A stretch of DNA of 64,000 nt from Macrococcus lamae (GCF_004359545.1 NZ_SCWB01000010.1:1-64000); one strand, 5' to 3'. Counted from the stretch's first letter, positions 52,614 to 63,956 are shown. The notes: generated by a model not told the origin, from the sequence alone. Made by a program: numbers and translations.

Positions 52614-53876
52614 TTATGCTTCGATTGGCTCACGCCAGATATCTGCACCGAGCGCCTTCAGTTTTTCAACAATGCCACTGTAACCTCGGTCGATGTGCTT
52701 GACGTTATATACTGTTGTCACGCCTTCTGCTGTCAGACCGGCAATGACTAGACACGCGCCTGCACGTAAGTCGCTGGCTGCCACTTCTGCTCCAGTCAGT
52801 CTGGAAGGATTGATCGTCGCTGTTCCGCCTTTTTCATTGATGTCAGCAGACATTCTTTTAAGTTCTGCCACATGATTGAAACGCGCGGGATATATCGTGT
52901 CAGTCACTGTACTTTGTCCGCCGGCCATAAATAATAGCGGTGTATACGGCTGCTGGAGATCAGTTGCAAATCCAGGGTAGACGTTCGTCGTAATCGTCAG
53001 CGGTGCAAGCGGTTCTGATTTACGTATGATTGCTTTGTCTTCACCGACTTCGATGTCAACACCCATTTCAATAAGCTTTGCCGTGAGCGGTTCCATATGC
53101 AGCGGAATAATATTTTCAATCACTACTTCTTCGCCCATCGCGGCAGCTGCACACATATATGTACCCGCTTCAATACGGTCAGGTATAATTGTGTGCGTCG
53201 TTCCATGCAGACTTTCCACACCTTCGATTTTCAATGTATCTGTACCCGCTCCGCGAATTTTAGCACCCATGTTGTTAAGCAATGTCGCTACATCAACAAT
53301 TTCAGGTTCTTTCGCGGCATTTTCGATGACTGTCTTGCCCTTTGCCATACTTGCTGCGAGCATAATATTAATCGTTGCGCCTACGCTGACCACATCGAGG
53401 AAGATCTTGGCACCGATCAGTTCCTCGGCCTCTAGATGCATCGCACCCATTTCATTGGTCACAGTGGCACCGAGTGCCTCGAACCCTTTAATATGCTGAT
53501 CGATCGGTCGTGGACCGAGCGGGCAGCCGCCAGGAAGACCGATCGTACATTTTTTGAAACGTCCAAGCATCGCACCCATCATATAATATGAAGCACGTAA
53601 TGACTGTACTTTGTCGTTAGGTAAAGGCAGATTGACTGCTTCACTTGAGTCGACATTCAGTACGTCTCCGTCAAGTTCCGTCTTAATATTCAGGTCCTCG
53701 AGCAGGCTCATTAACGTGACGACATCTGAAATTTCAGGCAGTCCTTCCAGTTTTACAGCACCGTCAGCCATTAACGTCGCCGGAATCAATGCGACTGCAC
53801 TGTTTTTGGCACCGCTGATCTGCACTTTACCACGAAGAGGATTTCCACCTCTTATCTTAATCACTTCTTCTGACAT
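52614..53876 (-). CDS. murZ: UDP-GlcNAc 1-carboxyvinyltransferase, second paralogue
   Basis: The 420-aa protein is the MurA2/MurZ type linked to fbaA and rho. The active-site Cys lies in [18 protein letters not shown], and [15 protein letters not shown] holds the conserved Lys. Two MurA enzymes are normal in low-GC Gram-positives. It has GAGT-type Shine-Dalgarno AAAGGAG upstream of the ATG and a terminator after it. Confidence 0.95.
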   Translation of the reverse strand: MSEEVIKIRGGNPLRGKVQISGAKNSAVALIPATLMADGAVKLEGLPEISDVVTLMSLLEDLNIKTELDGDVLNVDSSEAVNLPLPNDKVQSLRASYYMMGAMLGRFKKCTIGLPGGCPLGPRPIDQHIKGFEALGATVTNEMGAMHLEAEELIGAKIFLDVVSVGATINIMLAASMAKGKTVIENAAKEPEIVDVATLLNNMGAKIRGAGTDTLKIEGVESLHGTTHTIIPDRIEAGTYMCAAAAMGEEVVIENIIPLHMEPLTAKLIEMGVDIEVGEDKAIIRKSEPLAPLTITTNVYPGFATDLQQPYTPLLFMAGGQSTVTDTIYPARFNHVAELKRMSADINEKGGTATINPSRLTGAEVAASDLRAGACLVIAGLTAEGVTTVYNVKHIDRGYSGIVEKLKALGADIWREPIEA

Positions 53877-54026
53877 GTCCGTACTCCTTTTCTATTCCTG
53901 TAAAATACTTTTTAATCGTCTAGTTATATATATCTCATTATTAATCATTGTAAACCATATGAATAATTCCTTGCTGAATATAGAATTTGCGACCTTAAAT
54001 ATATTCAATTCAGAACGTAAAGTCAA

Positions 54027-54060
54027 GAAAAAAAGCACATCAGCAGCGCTGATGTGCTTT
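54027..54060 (-). terminator. Intrinsic terminator after fbaA
   Basis: AAAGCACATCAGC and GCTGATGTGCTTT form a 13-bp perfect stem with a 3-nt loop and a following T run on the minus strand. Confidence 0.92.
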
Positions 54061-54077
54061 ATAGATATCTTGTCAGA

Positions 54078-54935
54078 CTAAGCTTTGCCAGATGTACCGA
54101 ATTCACGAATTTTACCTTGAACAGTTGCTTTGATAGCTTCGCGTGCAGGTCCAAGATATTTACGTGGGTCGTATACGTCAGCATCGTTGTTCAATGTGTC
54201 GCGTACTGCTTTAGCAGAGGCAATCTGATTTTCAGTGTTAACATTGATTTTTGCAGTTCCTAAAGAAATTGAGCGAGTGATGTCTTTAGTCGGGATACCT
54301 GTTCCACCGTGCAATACGAGCGGCAGACCAGTAGCTGCACCGATTTCTTCCATTTCCTTGAATCCTAAGTTCGGTTCACCTTTATAAGGACCGTGAACTG
54401 AACCAAGAGCAGGAGCTAAGCAGTCGATACCTGTTTTTTCAACAAGTTCCTGACATTCACGAGCGTCAGCATAGACCACACCGTCAGAAACAACATCGTC
54501 TTCCTGACCACCGACACGACCAAGTTCTGCTTCTACTGAAACTCCTTTTGAATGCGCATAATCTACAACTTTTTTCGTGATTTCAACGTTCTCTTCAAAT
54601 GAATGGTGTGAAGCGTCGATCATAACAGATGTGAAACCTGCGTCAATCGCTTCTTTACATTTATCGAAGCTTGAACCATGGTCTAAATGAATCGCTACAG
54701 GAACTGTAATGTTCATGTCTTTCATCAAACCTTCAACCATTTTTACAACAGTGTAGAAACCGCCCATATATTTTCCAGCGCCTTCAGATACACCAAGAAT
54801 AACTGGTGCGTTCTCCTCTTGAGAAGCTCCAAGAATGGCTTGAGTGAACTCTAAATTATTAATGTTATACTGACCTACCGCATAACCGCCTTCTTTAGCC
54901 TGAATTAACATTTCTTTCATAGAAACTAATGGCAT
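54078..54935 (-). CDS. fbaA: Class II fructose-bisphosphate aldolase
   Basis: The 285-aa zinc aldolase has [17 protein letters not shown] (zinc His and active Asp), [14 protein letters not shown] and VLHGGTGIP. It splits fructose 1,6-bisphosphate in glycolysis and runs in reverse with GlpX in gluconeogenesis. It lies downstream of the Spo0F-like gene, the order seen in Bacillus. Confidence 0.96.
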   Translation of the reverse strand: MPLVSMKEMLIQAKEGGYAVGQYNINNLEFTQAILGASQEENAPVILGVSEGAGKYMGGFYTVVKMVEGLMKDMNITVPVAIHLDHGSSFDKCKEAIDAGFTSVMIDASHHSFEENVEITKKVVDYAHSKGVSVEAELGRVGGQEDDVVSDGVVYADARECQELVEKTGIDCLAPALGSVHGPYKGEPNLGFKEMEEIGAATGLPLVLHGGTGIPTKDITRSISLGTAKINVNTENQIASAKAVRDTLNNDADVYDPRKYLGPAREAIKATVQGKIREFGTSGKA

Positions 54936-55011
54936 GAAAATATCCTCCTTGTGTGCTGGTGCACAAATTTATGTCATAAGTATAGCAGACAACATGGTTG
55001 TTTGCATAACT

Positions 55012-55374
55012 TTAGACCCCGTTTTCCTTATATTTTTTAGCGATTTCAGCGACTTCAGCAATTGAAAACGGCTTCATTAGAATGCCGTCTATACCGAGCT
55101 TTTTAATCTTCTCAATCTCTTCGCTCGTCTGATAGGCAGAAATGAGATAAACAGGTACATCGCTGACCTTGCGAATCTGTTCGAGTGTTTCGCAGCCGCT
55201 CATGACCGGCATCCGTTTATCCATGAAGACAAGGTCATAGCGTTCTGTCGCCATCATATCAAGAGCCACTCTGCCATTTTCCGCTTCGTCAGTCGTCATG
55301 CCGTAAAGCGTGAATATTTCCTTAAGGAGCAGTCTGATATTGTCCTCATCATCTATCACTAAAATGCGTAACAT
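55012..55374 (-). CDS. Stand-alone response-regulator receiver, Spo0F-like
   Basis: The 120-aa protein is a receiver domain with no output domain. It has acidic residues D8/D9 (ILVIDDEDNIRLLL), the phosphorylation site D52 in LVFMDKRMPVMSG, switch residue S79 in YLISAYQ and K101 in GILMKPFS. Start at 55374, nine bases after AAAGGAGG; a TTG three codons earlier touches the site. It lies between fbaA and ywjG-pyrG, exactly where B. subtilis has spo0F. No kinase or Spo0B is nearby. The partner and output are unknown. Confidence 0.9.
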   Translation of the reverse strand: MLRILVIDDEDNIRLLLKEIFTLYGMTTDEAENGRVALDMMATERYDLVFMDKRMPVMSGCETLEQIRKVSDVPVYLISAYQTSEEIEKIKKLGIDGILMKPFSIAEVAEIAKKYKENGV

Positions 55375-55434
55375 TGTCTTCAACCTCCTTTTTATAATAG
55401 AATTGTACTATAAATAACAGAAAGAAGGATTTAA

Positions 55435-55935
55435 ATGTTAAAGATATTCAACACCCAGCTGAACGGTATATTCAAGAAAATCGATGCCCAGGAAACAGAA
55501 CTTGATATTGCTGCACGCCTGTTGGCACAAGCAGTTGCTGGTGAAGGAAAGATATTCGTCAAAGGATTCGGAGACCTCCGCTATTTTGAAGATTTCATCG
55601 TCGACAGCGACGAAAGTCTATTCGGCGCTGAGAAAATGATCACAGAATCGGTCCTTGACCGGACAGATAGAGTGCTGCTGATGGCAGACGTATATGATGA
55701 AGCTGTTATTGAATACATTAAAGACCTGGAACAGTTCGATATTGATTATGTCCTTGTATGCAACAAAGATGACAGAATCAAGAGCATGAACTTCATCGAC
55801 TTATCGACCCCGCGTGCGCTCGTACCGATGGAAGATTTCAGCCGCATCATCAAGCCGCATATGATGGCAATGAACTATATATATTATGCTATCTATGCAG
55901 GAATGAAAGAACTGCTGGAAGAAGACAGTGACTGA
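55435..55935 (+). CDS. ywjG: DUF2529 protein (YwjG)
   Basis: The 166-aa protein belongs to the DUF2529/YwjG family, recognised by position beside pyrG and the SIS-like start (LKIFNTQLNGIFKKIDAQET, VKGFGDLRYFEDFI). The function is unknown; the fold resembles sugar isomerase domains. It is on the plus strand, divergent from the Spo0F-like gene by 60 bp. A tandem hairpin pair and the shared terminator follow. Confidence 0.85.
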   Translation: MLKIFNTQLNGIFKKIDAQETELDIAARLLAQAVAGEGKIFVKGFGDLRYFEDFIVDSDESLFGAEKMITESVLDRTDRVLLMADVYDEAVIEYIKDLEQFDIDYVLVCNKDDRIKSMNFIDLSTPRALVPMEDFSRIIKPHMMAMNYIYYAIYAGMKELLEEDSD

Positions 55936-55952
55936 TGGTGATGTTGTTGTTG

Positions 55953-56047
55953 TGGCGTGCAAACGGGGTTTGCGCGCCACTTTGCCATGTTTCCGATGAT
56001 TCCAGTCGAGTTATGGCGTGTAAACGGAATTTACGCGCCACTTTGCC
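55953..56047. repeat. Tandem hairpin pair, 61-bp period (STAR-like intergenic repeat)
   Basis: Two units TGGCGTGYAAACGG plus CGCGCCACTTTGCC start at 55953 and 56014. Each forms a hairpin (TGGCGTGCAAAC/GTTTGCGCGCCA; TGGCGTGTAAA/TTTACGCGCCA). A C-G pair in the first is a T-A pair in the second, a compensatory change. The period is 61 bp, as in the pair at 31545-31641. It lies between convergent ywjG and pyrG. Confidence 0.88.
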
Positions 56048-56078
56048 GAGTTCCAATCCTGCAATCTCACCCCATAAC

Positions 56079-56107
56079 AAAAGCCGCTCAAATTTTGAGC
56101 GGCTTTT
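56079..56107. terminator. Bidirectional terminator between ywjG and pyrG
   Basis: AAAAGCCGCTCAAA and TTTGAGCGGCTTTT form a long stem with A and T runs on both sides. It sits 2 nt from the pyrG stop. Confidence 0.9.
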
Positions 56108-56109
56108 GA

Positions 56110-57783
<1,674 letters not shown>

Positions 57784-57798
57784 CTAATTAAAGGAGCC

Positions 57799-57835
57799 CA
57801 AGTAAAATAATAATCACTTTTAGGTCGAATGTCAA
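57799..57835 (-). promoter_or_regulatory. pyrG promoter with GGGC start for reiterative transcription
   Basis: On the minus strand TTGACA (57835-57830), a 17-bp spacer and TATTAT (57812-57807), then seven bases and the start GGGCTCC (G at 57799). The GGGC start is the known requirement for slippage-type control of pyrG. Confidence 0.9.
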
Positions 57836-57849
57836 CATCAAGGAAAAAC

Positions 57850-58386
57850 TTATTCTTCTTTCTCGAAGTCTTCTTCTTCATCTTCGTAATCTTCTTCGTC
57901 TTCATCTTCGAATCCGTCTTCTTCTACAACAAGACCGGCTGTACCGATTTCGTCTTCTACTTCTTCATCTTCCGGGTCTTCAAGGTTCTCTTCATCAGAA
58001 CCTCCTTGAACGACAACATCAAGCTCATCTTCTACCTCTTCTTCTCCAAGCAGAACGATGTTCGCATCATCTTCATCTTCATCAAGTACATCAAACTTCT
58101 GAACAGTAGGTGCAATTTTCTCTTCGATATCATCGACAGAGTACCAGTCACGAAGTCCCCACAGGTTTTCACCTGTAGACAGGAAGCGACCATCTGTATT
58201 TAAATCCGTGTAAAATTGCAGTACACGTGTTTCGATTTCTTCGTCCTTATAGCCACCGATTTTCTTGAATTCATCGATCATGTCATAAAGACCAGTATCT
58301 TTGCCCTGCTCACTTAAATAAAGGTAGGCAAGGTCAATAAATGAGTTTTCGTTCATCATTTCTTTAGTATATTCACGGATTTTCAT
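57850..58386 (-). CDS. rpoE: RNA polymerase delta subunit
   Basis: The 178-aa delta protein has an N-terminal HARE-HTH domain (about 1-90; [34 protein letters not shown]) and a highly acidic C-terminal half rich in Asp and Glu. It speeds RNA polymerase recycling in Firmicutes. I start it at 58386 ([11 protein letters not shown]), nine bases after AAAGGA. It lies directly upstream of pyrG, as is usual, with no strong terminator between. Confidence 0.95.
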   Translation of the reverse strand: MKIREYTKEMMNENSFIDLAYLYLSEQGKDTGLYDMIDEFKKIGGYKDEEIETRVLQFYTDLNTDGRFLSTGENLWGLRDWYSVDDIEEKIAPTVQKFDVLDEDEDDANIVLLGEEEVEDELDVVVQGGSDEENLEDPEDEEVEDEIGTAGLVVEEDGFEDEDEEDYEDEEEDFEKEE

Positions 58387-58472
58387 TAAAGTTCGTCCTT
58401 TCAGCTCGTTCAGTCGATTTTTATTCACAGTTCATCATATCAAGAACACAGCTGTTTTTCCAGTAAATTCTG

Positions 58473-59597
58473 CTACTGTGCAAGCTGCCTTGAAATCACC
58501 AGTCTCTGAATCTGCTGCGTCCCTTCATAAATCTGCGTAATCTTTGCATCGCGCATAATACGTTCAACAGGATAATCTGTCGTGTAGCCGTAACCACCAA
58601 ATATCTGCACCGCGTCAACTGCTGCTTTCATCGCGGTGTCACCAGCAAACAGTTTCGCCATACTGCTGAACATAGTATGCGGCCGTCCAGCTGATAAATA
58701 CCACGCTGCCTGACGCGTCAGCAGTCTCGCCGCTTCTATTTCCGTCGCCATATCAGCAAGCATAAATCCGACCCCTTGATGCTGAATGATCTTCCTGCCG
58801 AATGTCTCGCGGGTACCAGCGTATTCTGTCGCGTGGTCGAGCGCGCTCTGAGCGATTCCAACTGCCTGCGAGGCAATGCCCATCCGCCCGCCGTCTAAAG
58901 CCGCCATCGCAATTTTAAAGCCATCCCCAACTGACCCTAAAACATTGTCCAGATGCACAAAAACGTCATCAAAAATAATTTCCGTCGTCGCAGAAGACCT
59001 GAGTCCCATCTTGTCTTCTTTCTTACCAACCGAGAATCCAGCAGCATCCTTTTCTATCATAAAGCACGTCATCCCCTGCTCTGTGCGTGCAAATACAATA
59101 TAAATATCAGCGTAACCGCCTGACGTAATCCAGATCTTCGTTCCGTTCAATACGAATCCATCGTCAACTCGCCGCGCCGCGAGCGTCATGGCGTTGACAT
59201 CACTTCCTGCGTTCGGTTCACTGAGTGCATAAGCTGCGAGATATTCCCCGCTCGTAAGCTTCGTCAAATATTGCTGCTTCTGCGCCTCGGAGCCGAAGCG
59301 ATAAATAGGTACGCAGCCGAGCGACACATGCACAGATAGCGTGACTCCGAGCGACGGATCGACTCGTGACAGTTCCTCAAGACAGATGGAGTAGCTCAAG
59401 TAATCCATCCCCGCGCCGCCGTATTCTTCTGGAATGACGATTCCTGTCAGTCCTAGTTCCCCCATCTGGTTGAACAGTTCCCGGTCAAATCGGGCTTTTT
59501 TGTCCCGTTCTTTGACACTCGGTGCGATTCTCTCGAGCGCAAATTCTCGCACCATTTTCTTCAGCATCTGCTGCTCATCTGTTAATTTGAAGTCCAT
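58473..59597 (-). CDS. Acyl-CoA dehydrogenase
   Basis: The 374-aa flavoprotein has the family motifs [33 protein letters not shown] and the C-terminal [17 protein letters not shown] followed by [13 protein letters not shown], whose Glu is the catalytic base. It oxidises acyl-CoA to enoyl-CoA and passes electrons to ETF. Start at 59597, seven bases after AAAGGGG. It is the last gene of the fadF operon, like acdA next to rpoE in B. subtilis. Confidence 0.94.
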   Translation of the reverse strand: MDFKLTDEQQMLKKMVREFALERIAPSVKERDKKARFDRELFNQMGELGLTGIVIPEEYGGAGMDYLSYSICLEELSRVDPSLGVTLSVHVSLGCVPIYRFGSEAQKQQYLTKLTSGEYLAAYALSEPNAGSDVNAMTLAARRVDDGFVLNGTKIWITSGGYADIYIVFARTEQGMTCFMIEKDAAGFSVGKKEDKMGLRSSATTEIIFDDVFVHLDNVLGSVGDGFKIAMAALDGGRMGIASQAVGIAQSALDHATEYAGTRETFGRKIIQHQGVGFMLADMATEIEAARLLTRQAAWYLSAGRPHTMFSSMAKLFAGDTAMKAAVDAVQIFGGYGYTTDYPVERIMRDAKITQIYEGTQQIQRLVISRQLAQ

Positions 59598-59666
59598 CTT
59601 CATACCCCTTTGCTGCATGAAAACAGCCAAACCACAAATCGCTTTATGATTCAGCTGTGTCACATG

Positions 59667-60470
59667 CTAATATCTGATTAGTTTAGTCAAGACGTCTGGT
59701 TCCTGCTGATCCATATGGACAAAATTGGCATTCAAATAGTCTTCCGGCTCATCGGTCCTGACGACAAGCTGTTCGACTTCAGCTGCTGTTTTTCGGACAA
59801 AGGTCGCGAGTTGACGCAGCGCGCTTTCTCTGACTGCAGCATCTGCTGTTTCAAATGCAGTGATATATGCGGTCTTTCCTTCAATCTCCAGTTTGATATG
59901 TCCAGTTGCCTCGCCGTCTTTTTCAAGGATAATGACATTTCCCTGCTGCACTAGGCGCAGTTTCGATACATACTTCCCTTCAAGATCGAGATAATAGAGA
60001 CGCTCCTTGCCGAGCGGCCCTTCCGGATTTGTCGCGAGATGCAGAAATCCTGCGCGTTCGTATAAATTCCACGCTGCCTGGTTTTCAGCATCAACAACTA
60101 AATATAGGTTTTCGAAATCAGGAAACACAGTCTGGACAAACGTCGGAATATTCATCATGATTTCCGTGCCGTAGCCTGACCCCTGCAGTTTCGCGTTGAT
60201 AGACAGACTTCTGACATAAACCGCATTAATCGGTGTATCGTAACCTTCGTGCTGATAAAATTGATGCAGCACAAAAAATCCTACGACTTCGCCTTCTTTG
60301 TTAAGCACGATGCATGGTCGTCTGTTCGCGTCCATCAATCCTTCGTCAAGCACTTCTTTCGGCAGCGAGGAATAGATGAGCTGACGTTCTTCCAGTTCAA
60401 ATGATTCAAGCTGTGCTCTATACTTCTCGTTATACTGTACGATATCAATCTGAGATCCTTTATATTCCAC
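59667..60470 (-). CDS. GNAT-family N-acetyltransferase with a C-terminal extension
   Basis: The 267-aa protein has a GNAT domain in its first 140 residues (SINAKLQGSGYGTEIMMNIP for acetyl-CoA binding and VDAENQAAWNLYERAGF), then about 120 residues that look like a second degenerate GNAT fold. The start is GTG, seven bases after GGAGG, 2 nt past the thiolase stop; a longer frame runs into the thiolase gene. The substrate is unknown. It is embedded in the fatty-acid oxidation operon. Confidence 0.82.
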   Translation of the reverse strand: MEYKGSQIDIVQYNEKYRAQLESFELEERQLIYSSLPKEVLDEGLMDANRRPCIVLNKEGEVVGFFVLHQFYQHEGYDTPINAVYVRSLSINAKLQGSGYGTEIMMNIPTFVQTVFPDFENLYLVVDAENQAAWNLYERAGFLHLATNPEGPLGKERLYYLDLEGKYVSKLRLVQQGNVIILEKDGEATGHIKLEIEGKTAYITAFETADAAVRESALRQLATFVRKTAAEVEQLVVRTDEPEDYLNANFVHMDQQEPDVLTKLIRY

Positions 60471-60472
60471 TG

Positions 60473-61651
60473 TTATACCTCCAGGAGAATAGCGTCCCCC
60501 TGACCACCGCCGCTGCATATTGCGGCAATACCTTTTCCTCCGCCTGCGCGTTTTAAGCTGTGAATCAGCGTCAGAATAATCCGGGCACCGCTCGCACCAA
60601 TCGGATGGCCAAGAGCGACTGCCCCTCCATTTTTATTTATTTTTTCTGATGGCAGCTGTGCAATCTGCTGGCTGGCAAGGGCGACTGCGCTGAATGCTTC
60701 GTTCATTTCAAATAGAGCGATGTCGTCTGACGTCAGTCCTTGTTCTTCAAGCATCTTATTGATGACAAGACCCGGCGTTTCCGGGAAACATTCAGGAGCA
60801 ACCCCGATTTCACTATGGGCAAGCAATGTCGCAAGGACGTCATAACCTTCCTGCTCTGCGTGCTCTCTAGACATCAGAACAAGGGCACATGCTCCGTCGT
60901 TAATGCCCGGTGCATTACCGGCTGTCACTGTACCGCCTTCTTTAACGAATGCAGGTTTCAATGTACTGAGCTTATCGACAGTCGTATCGCGGCGCGGCGC
61001 TTCGTCTGTATCGACAATCACTGTTTCCCTCCGCCCTTTTACTTCAACGGGCGTGATCTCATCGTCAAACAATCCGGCATCAATGGCTGCAATCGCCTTC
61101 TGATGAGAATCATAGCTGAACTGATCCTGTGCCTCACGTGTCAAGTTGAATTTCGCAGCGGTCTGGTCACCGTATACGCCCATATGTCCGCCCGTGAAAC
61201 TGCAGGTCAGCCCGTCATAGATCAAACCATCAATCAGTTCGACGTTGCCCATCATCTTACCGTATCTCATATCCTTTGAGAAAAATACAGCGTTCGACAT
61301 CGACTCCATACCACCTGCGACGACAGTCTCGTAATGACCCAGTTTAATCTGATCCATTGCATGAGAGACAGACCGCATGCCTGATGCACACACTTTGTTG
61401 ATTGTCTCTGTATGCACATTAAACGGAATACCTGCGTGGCTCTGCGCCTGCCGTGACGGCAGCTGACCCTGACCCGCCTGCAGCACGTTACCCATAATAA
61501 CAGCATCGACTTTGTCCGGTGCCAGATTAATACTGTCCAGCGCTCCTCGAATCGCAATTCCACCTAGTTCACTCGCCGACTTTGTCTTCAGACTGCCGCC
61601 CAGTTTACCAAATGGTGTTCTCTTACCAGCAACAATTACTACCTCAGTCAT
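60473..61651 (-). CDS. Acetyl-CoA C-acyltransferase (thiolase)
   Basis: The 392-aa thiolase has the acyl-binding Cys in INKVCASGMRSVSHAM near residue 88, NEAFSAVALA near 315, GGAVALGHPIGASGARI and the second Cys in AICSGGGQGDAIL. It splits or forms 3-ketoacyl-CoA. The operon with fadF and an acyl-CoA dehydrogenase favours beta-oxidation over biosynthetic use. It is 2 nt after fadF. Confidence 0.94.
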   Translation of the reverse strand: MTEVVIVAGKRTPFGKLGGSLKTKSASELGGIAIRGALDSINLAPDKVDAVIMGNVLQAGQGQLPSRQAQSHAGIPFNVHTETINKVCASGMRSVSHAMDQIKLGHYETVVAGGMESMSNAVFFSKDMRYGKMMGNVELIDGLIYDGLTCSFTGGHMGVYGDQTAAKFNLTREAQDQFSYDSHQKAIAAIDAGLFDDEITPVEVKGRRETVIVDTDEAPRRDTTVDKLSTLKPAFVKEGGTVTAGNAPGINDGACALVLMSREHAEQEGYDVLATLLAHSEIGVAPECFPETPGLVINKMLEEQGLTSDDIALFEMNEAFSAVALASQQIAQLPSEKINKNGGAVALGHPIGASGARIILTLIHSLKRAGGGKGIAAICSGGGQGDAILLEV

Positions 61652-61653
61652 CT

Positions 61654-63741
61654 TTACACTACCCCTTTTTTGATGGATTCATTCAGTAATTCCGCTAAAT
61701 CTTTCGTCTGAACATGGTCACTCACTTCCAATGCTTTCGTACCGTCAGAAATCATCGTCAGACAGAACGGGCAGGCTGTGGCGATTGTCGTCGCATTCGT
61801 TCTGAGCGCCTGCTCTGTACGGTTGACGTTGACGCGTTCCCCTTCTTCTTCTGTCCACATCATACCGCCGCCCGCACCGCAGCACATTGCATCCTGGCGG
61901 TTACGCTTAATCTCGACGACATTCGCCCCGATGGATTCAAGCAATTGACGCGGCGCGCTGTAAATATCATTGTAGCGGCCGAGATAGCACGAGTCGTGAT
62001 AAGTGATGGTCTCGTCAAGCGATTCTCCCGGCTGAAGACGCCCGTCTGCTATCAGCTCCGCAAGCAACTCGGTATGATGTCTGACTTCTATATTCAGTCC
62101 GAAGTCAGGATATTCATTTTTAAACGTATGATAAGCATGTGGGTCAATGGTGACGAGCTTAGTCGCGCCTGTTTTCTCAATATCTTTGACGTTCTTCTCC
62201 GCGAGCTCCTGGAACAGGAACTCATTGCCGAGCCTGCGCACGGTGTCTCCTGAGTTCCGCTCCTTATTACCGAGTATCGCAAACGTGACACCTGCTTTAT
62301 TCAGCAGCTCACAGAAACTTGCCGCGATTTTCTGTGAGCGTTTATCAAACGCGCCCATGGATGACACCCAGAACAAATACTCAAAACTCGTGTCGCCCAT
62401 CTCTTTGACAGTCGGAATATGAATGTCAGGATAATCATCGCGCCATTTTTCCTTGTCCTTCTTGTTCAGCCCCCACGGATTGCCCTGACGCTCAATATTC
62501 TGCATGGCCCGCTGTGCATCCGGCTTCATCCGGCCTTCCGTCATCACTAAATAGCGGCGCATATCGATGATTTTGTCGACATGTTCATTCATCACCGGGC
62601 ATTGGTCCTCACAGTTTCGGCACGTCGTGCACGCCCATAACTCATCTTCTGTGACCACTTCTCCGACCATCTGCGGATTGTACAGCTCGCTCGGCGCTGA
62701 ACTTACTGCCAGCTGGTTACCGAGCGTATTTGAAAACATCGGCGCTGGTACCCATGGAGATTTTCTCGTAACTGCAGCGCCGGTCATCGTCAGGTGATCG
62801 CGCAGCTTCGTGATGATATGCATCGGCGACAGTGCCTTCCCTGTAATTGATGCAGGACACATATTGGTACAGCGCCCGCATTCTACACAAGCATAGAGAT
62901 CCAGCAGCTGCTTATCGGTGAACTGATCGATCTTCGACACGCCGAACGCTGGTTCTTCTGCCTCATCCGCGGTCTCTTCTTCAATGTCAAAATCCAGCTT
63001 ATCAAGTTTTCCCGTCGGCCGTGTCCGATTCAAATAGACATTGGCCGGTCCGGCAATTAAATGTGCATGCTTTGATTGCGGCACGTAGACGAGGAATGAC
63101 AGTAAAAACAGTAAGTGCAGCCACCAGAACACAAAAAACAGTGCTGCTGCAGCTGACTGCGGAACAAAACTTAAAGCAGCAGCAATCGTTGATGCGATCG
63201 GTTCCGCAAAGTGAACAGCTGTTTCGCCGTGCCAGATGAGCTGCATCGCGTTAGCAAGCAGCACTGATATCATTAATCCCCCGATAAAAATCAGCACAAG
63301 TCCCGCTTTCCATCCTCTTTTCAGACGCGGCAGTTTTTCGACGTAGCGCCGGTAAAATGCCCAGGCAACAGCCACTAAAATCATCAGTGTGACAAGTTCC
63401 TGGAAAAACGTGAAGAACGGATAGACCGGTCCGAACGGCAGATGTTTCCCGGGTAATAATCCTTTAATGATCAGATCGATTGCGCCAAACTGCACGAGTA
63501 GAAATCCATAGAAAAATATCACGTGAATCGTTCCAGATTTCTTATCCTTCAGCAGTTTCTTCTGACCGAACACATTGACAAGTACTTTATTGATACGCTT
63601 GTCACGTCTTGCATTGAACTCATGTTTCCTGCCGAGCTTAATAAACTCATAACGTGTTCTTACTAAATAAATAAACAAATAAATTGCATAGCCTGTAACA
63701 GCCAAGAACATGATCCAGTTCAAGTAAATCAACTTATCCAT
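61654..63741 (-). CDS. fadF: Membrane iron-sulfur oxidoreductase FadF (ETF:quinone type)
   Basis: The 695-aa protein has five to six N-terminal helices (NarI-like; about 1-230), two 4Fe-4S motifs (CVECGRCTNMCP near 287 and CTTCRNCEDQCP near 380) and two CCG cysteine-rich domains (YHDSCYLGRYN and DAMCCGAGGGMMW). It likely takes electrons from ETF and passes them to menaquinone during beta-oxidation, as proposed for B. subtilis FadF (YwjF). It leads the operon fadF-thiolase-GNAT-acyl-CoA dehydrogenase. Confidence 0.94.
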   Translation of the reverse strand: MDKLIYLNWIMFLAVTGYAIYLFIYLVRTRYEFIKLGRKHEFNARRDKRINKVLVNVFGQKKLLKDKKSGTIHVIFFYGFLLVQFGAIDLIIKGLLPGKHLPFGPVYPFFTFFQELVTLMILVAVAWAFYRRYVEKLPRLKRGWKAGLVLIFIGGLMISVLLANAMQLIWHGETAVHFAEPIASTIAAALSFVPQSAAAALFFVFWWLHLLFLLSFLVYVPQSKHAHLIAGPANVYLNRTRPTGKLDKLDFDIEEETADEAEEPAFGVSKIDQFTDKQLLDLYACVECGRCTNMCPASITGKALSPMHIITKLRDHLTMTGAAVTRKSPWVPAPMFSNTLGNQLAVSSAPSELYNPQMVGEVVTEDELWACTTCRNCEDQCPVMNEHVDKIIDMRRYLVMTEGRMKPDAQRAMQNIERQGNPWGLNKKDKEKWRDDYPDIHIPTVKEMGDTSFEYLFWVSSMGAFDKRSQKIAASFCELLNKAGVTFAILGNKERNSGDTVRRLGNEFLFQELAEKNVKDIEKTGATKLVTIDPHAYHTFKNEYPDFGLNIEVRHHTELLAELIADGRLQPGESLDETITYHDSCYLGRYNDIYSAPRQLLESIGANVVEIKRNRQDAMCCGAGGGMMWTEEEGERVNVNRTEQALRTNATTIATACPFCLTMISDGTKALEVSDHVQTKDLAELLNESIKKGVV

Positions 63742-63768
63742 TCCCTACCCCCTTGACCCTTTGTCACC

Positions 63769-63798
63769 ATTCTACATAATGAATGAACATTCAGTCAA
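63769..63798 (-). promoter_or_regulatory. fadF promoter with a palindromic operator in its spacer
   Basis: On the minus strand TTGACT (63798-63793), an 18-bp spacer and TAGAAT (63774-63769). The perfect palindrome TGAATGTTCATTCA (63780-63793) fills most of the spacer. It resembles half-sites of TetR-family fatty-acid regulators such as B. subtilis FadR (TGAATGA...TCATTCA), though the spacing is shorter. It is well placed to repress. Confidence 0.8.
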
Positions 63799-63921
63799 TG
63801 GAAATCTGAAAATTCTTATATCTTCATTATAATGAGTAATTTCATAAAAATTATAAAAACATTTGAAAAGTCATTCTAATTATTTTAGTTTACTGCTATA
63901 ATTAATTTACCTAGGCAACTC

Positions 63922-63956
63922 AAAAAAGGAACGGGACTGCACCCGTTCCTTTTTTT
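63922..63956. terminator. Strong bidirectional terminator near the right edge
   Basis: AAAAAAGGAACGGG and CCCGTTCCTTTTTT form a 14-bp perfect stem with a 6-nt loop and T runs on both strands. No gene in the window ends here. It may end a minus-strand gene beyond 64000 or a short plus-strand RNA. The rest of 63800-64000 holds no visible gene. Confidence 0.85.

Noticed and set aside
52614-53876. Second murA as a recent duplication
   Set aside because: It is clearly diverged from the murA at 32324-33607 and sits in the conserved murZ position; two paralogues are normal for this group.
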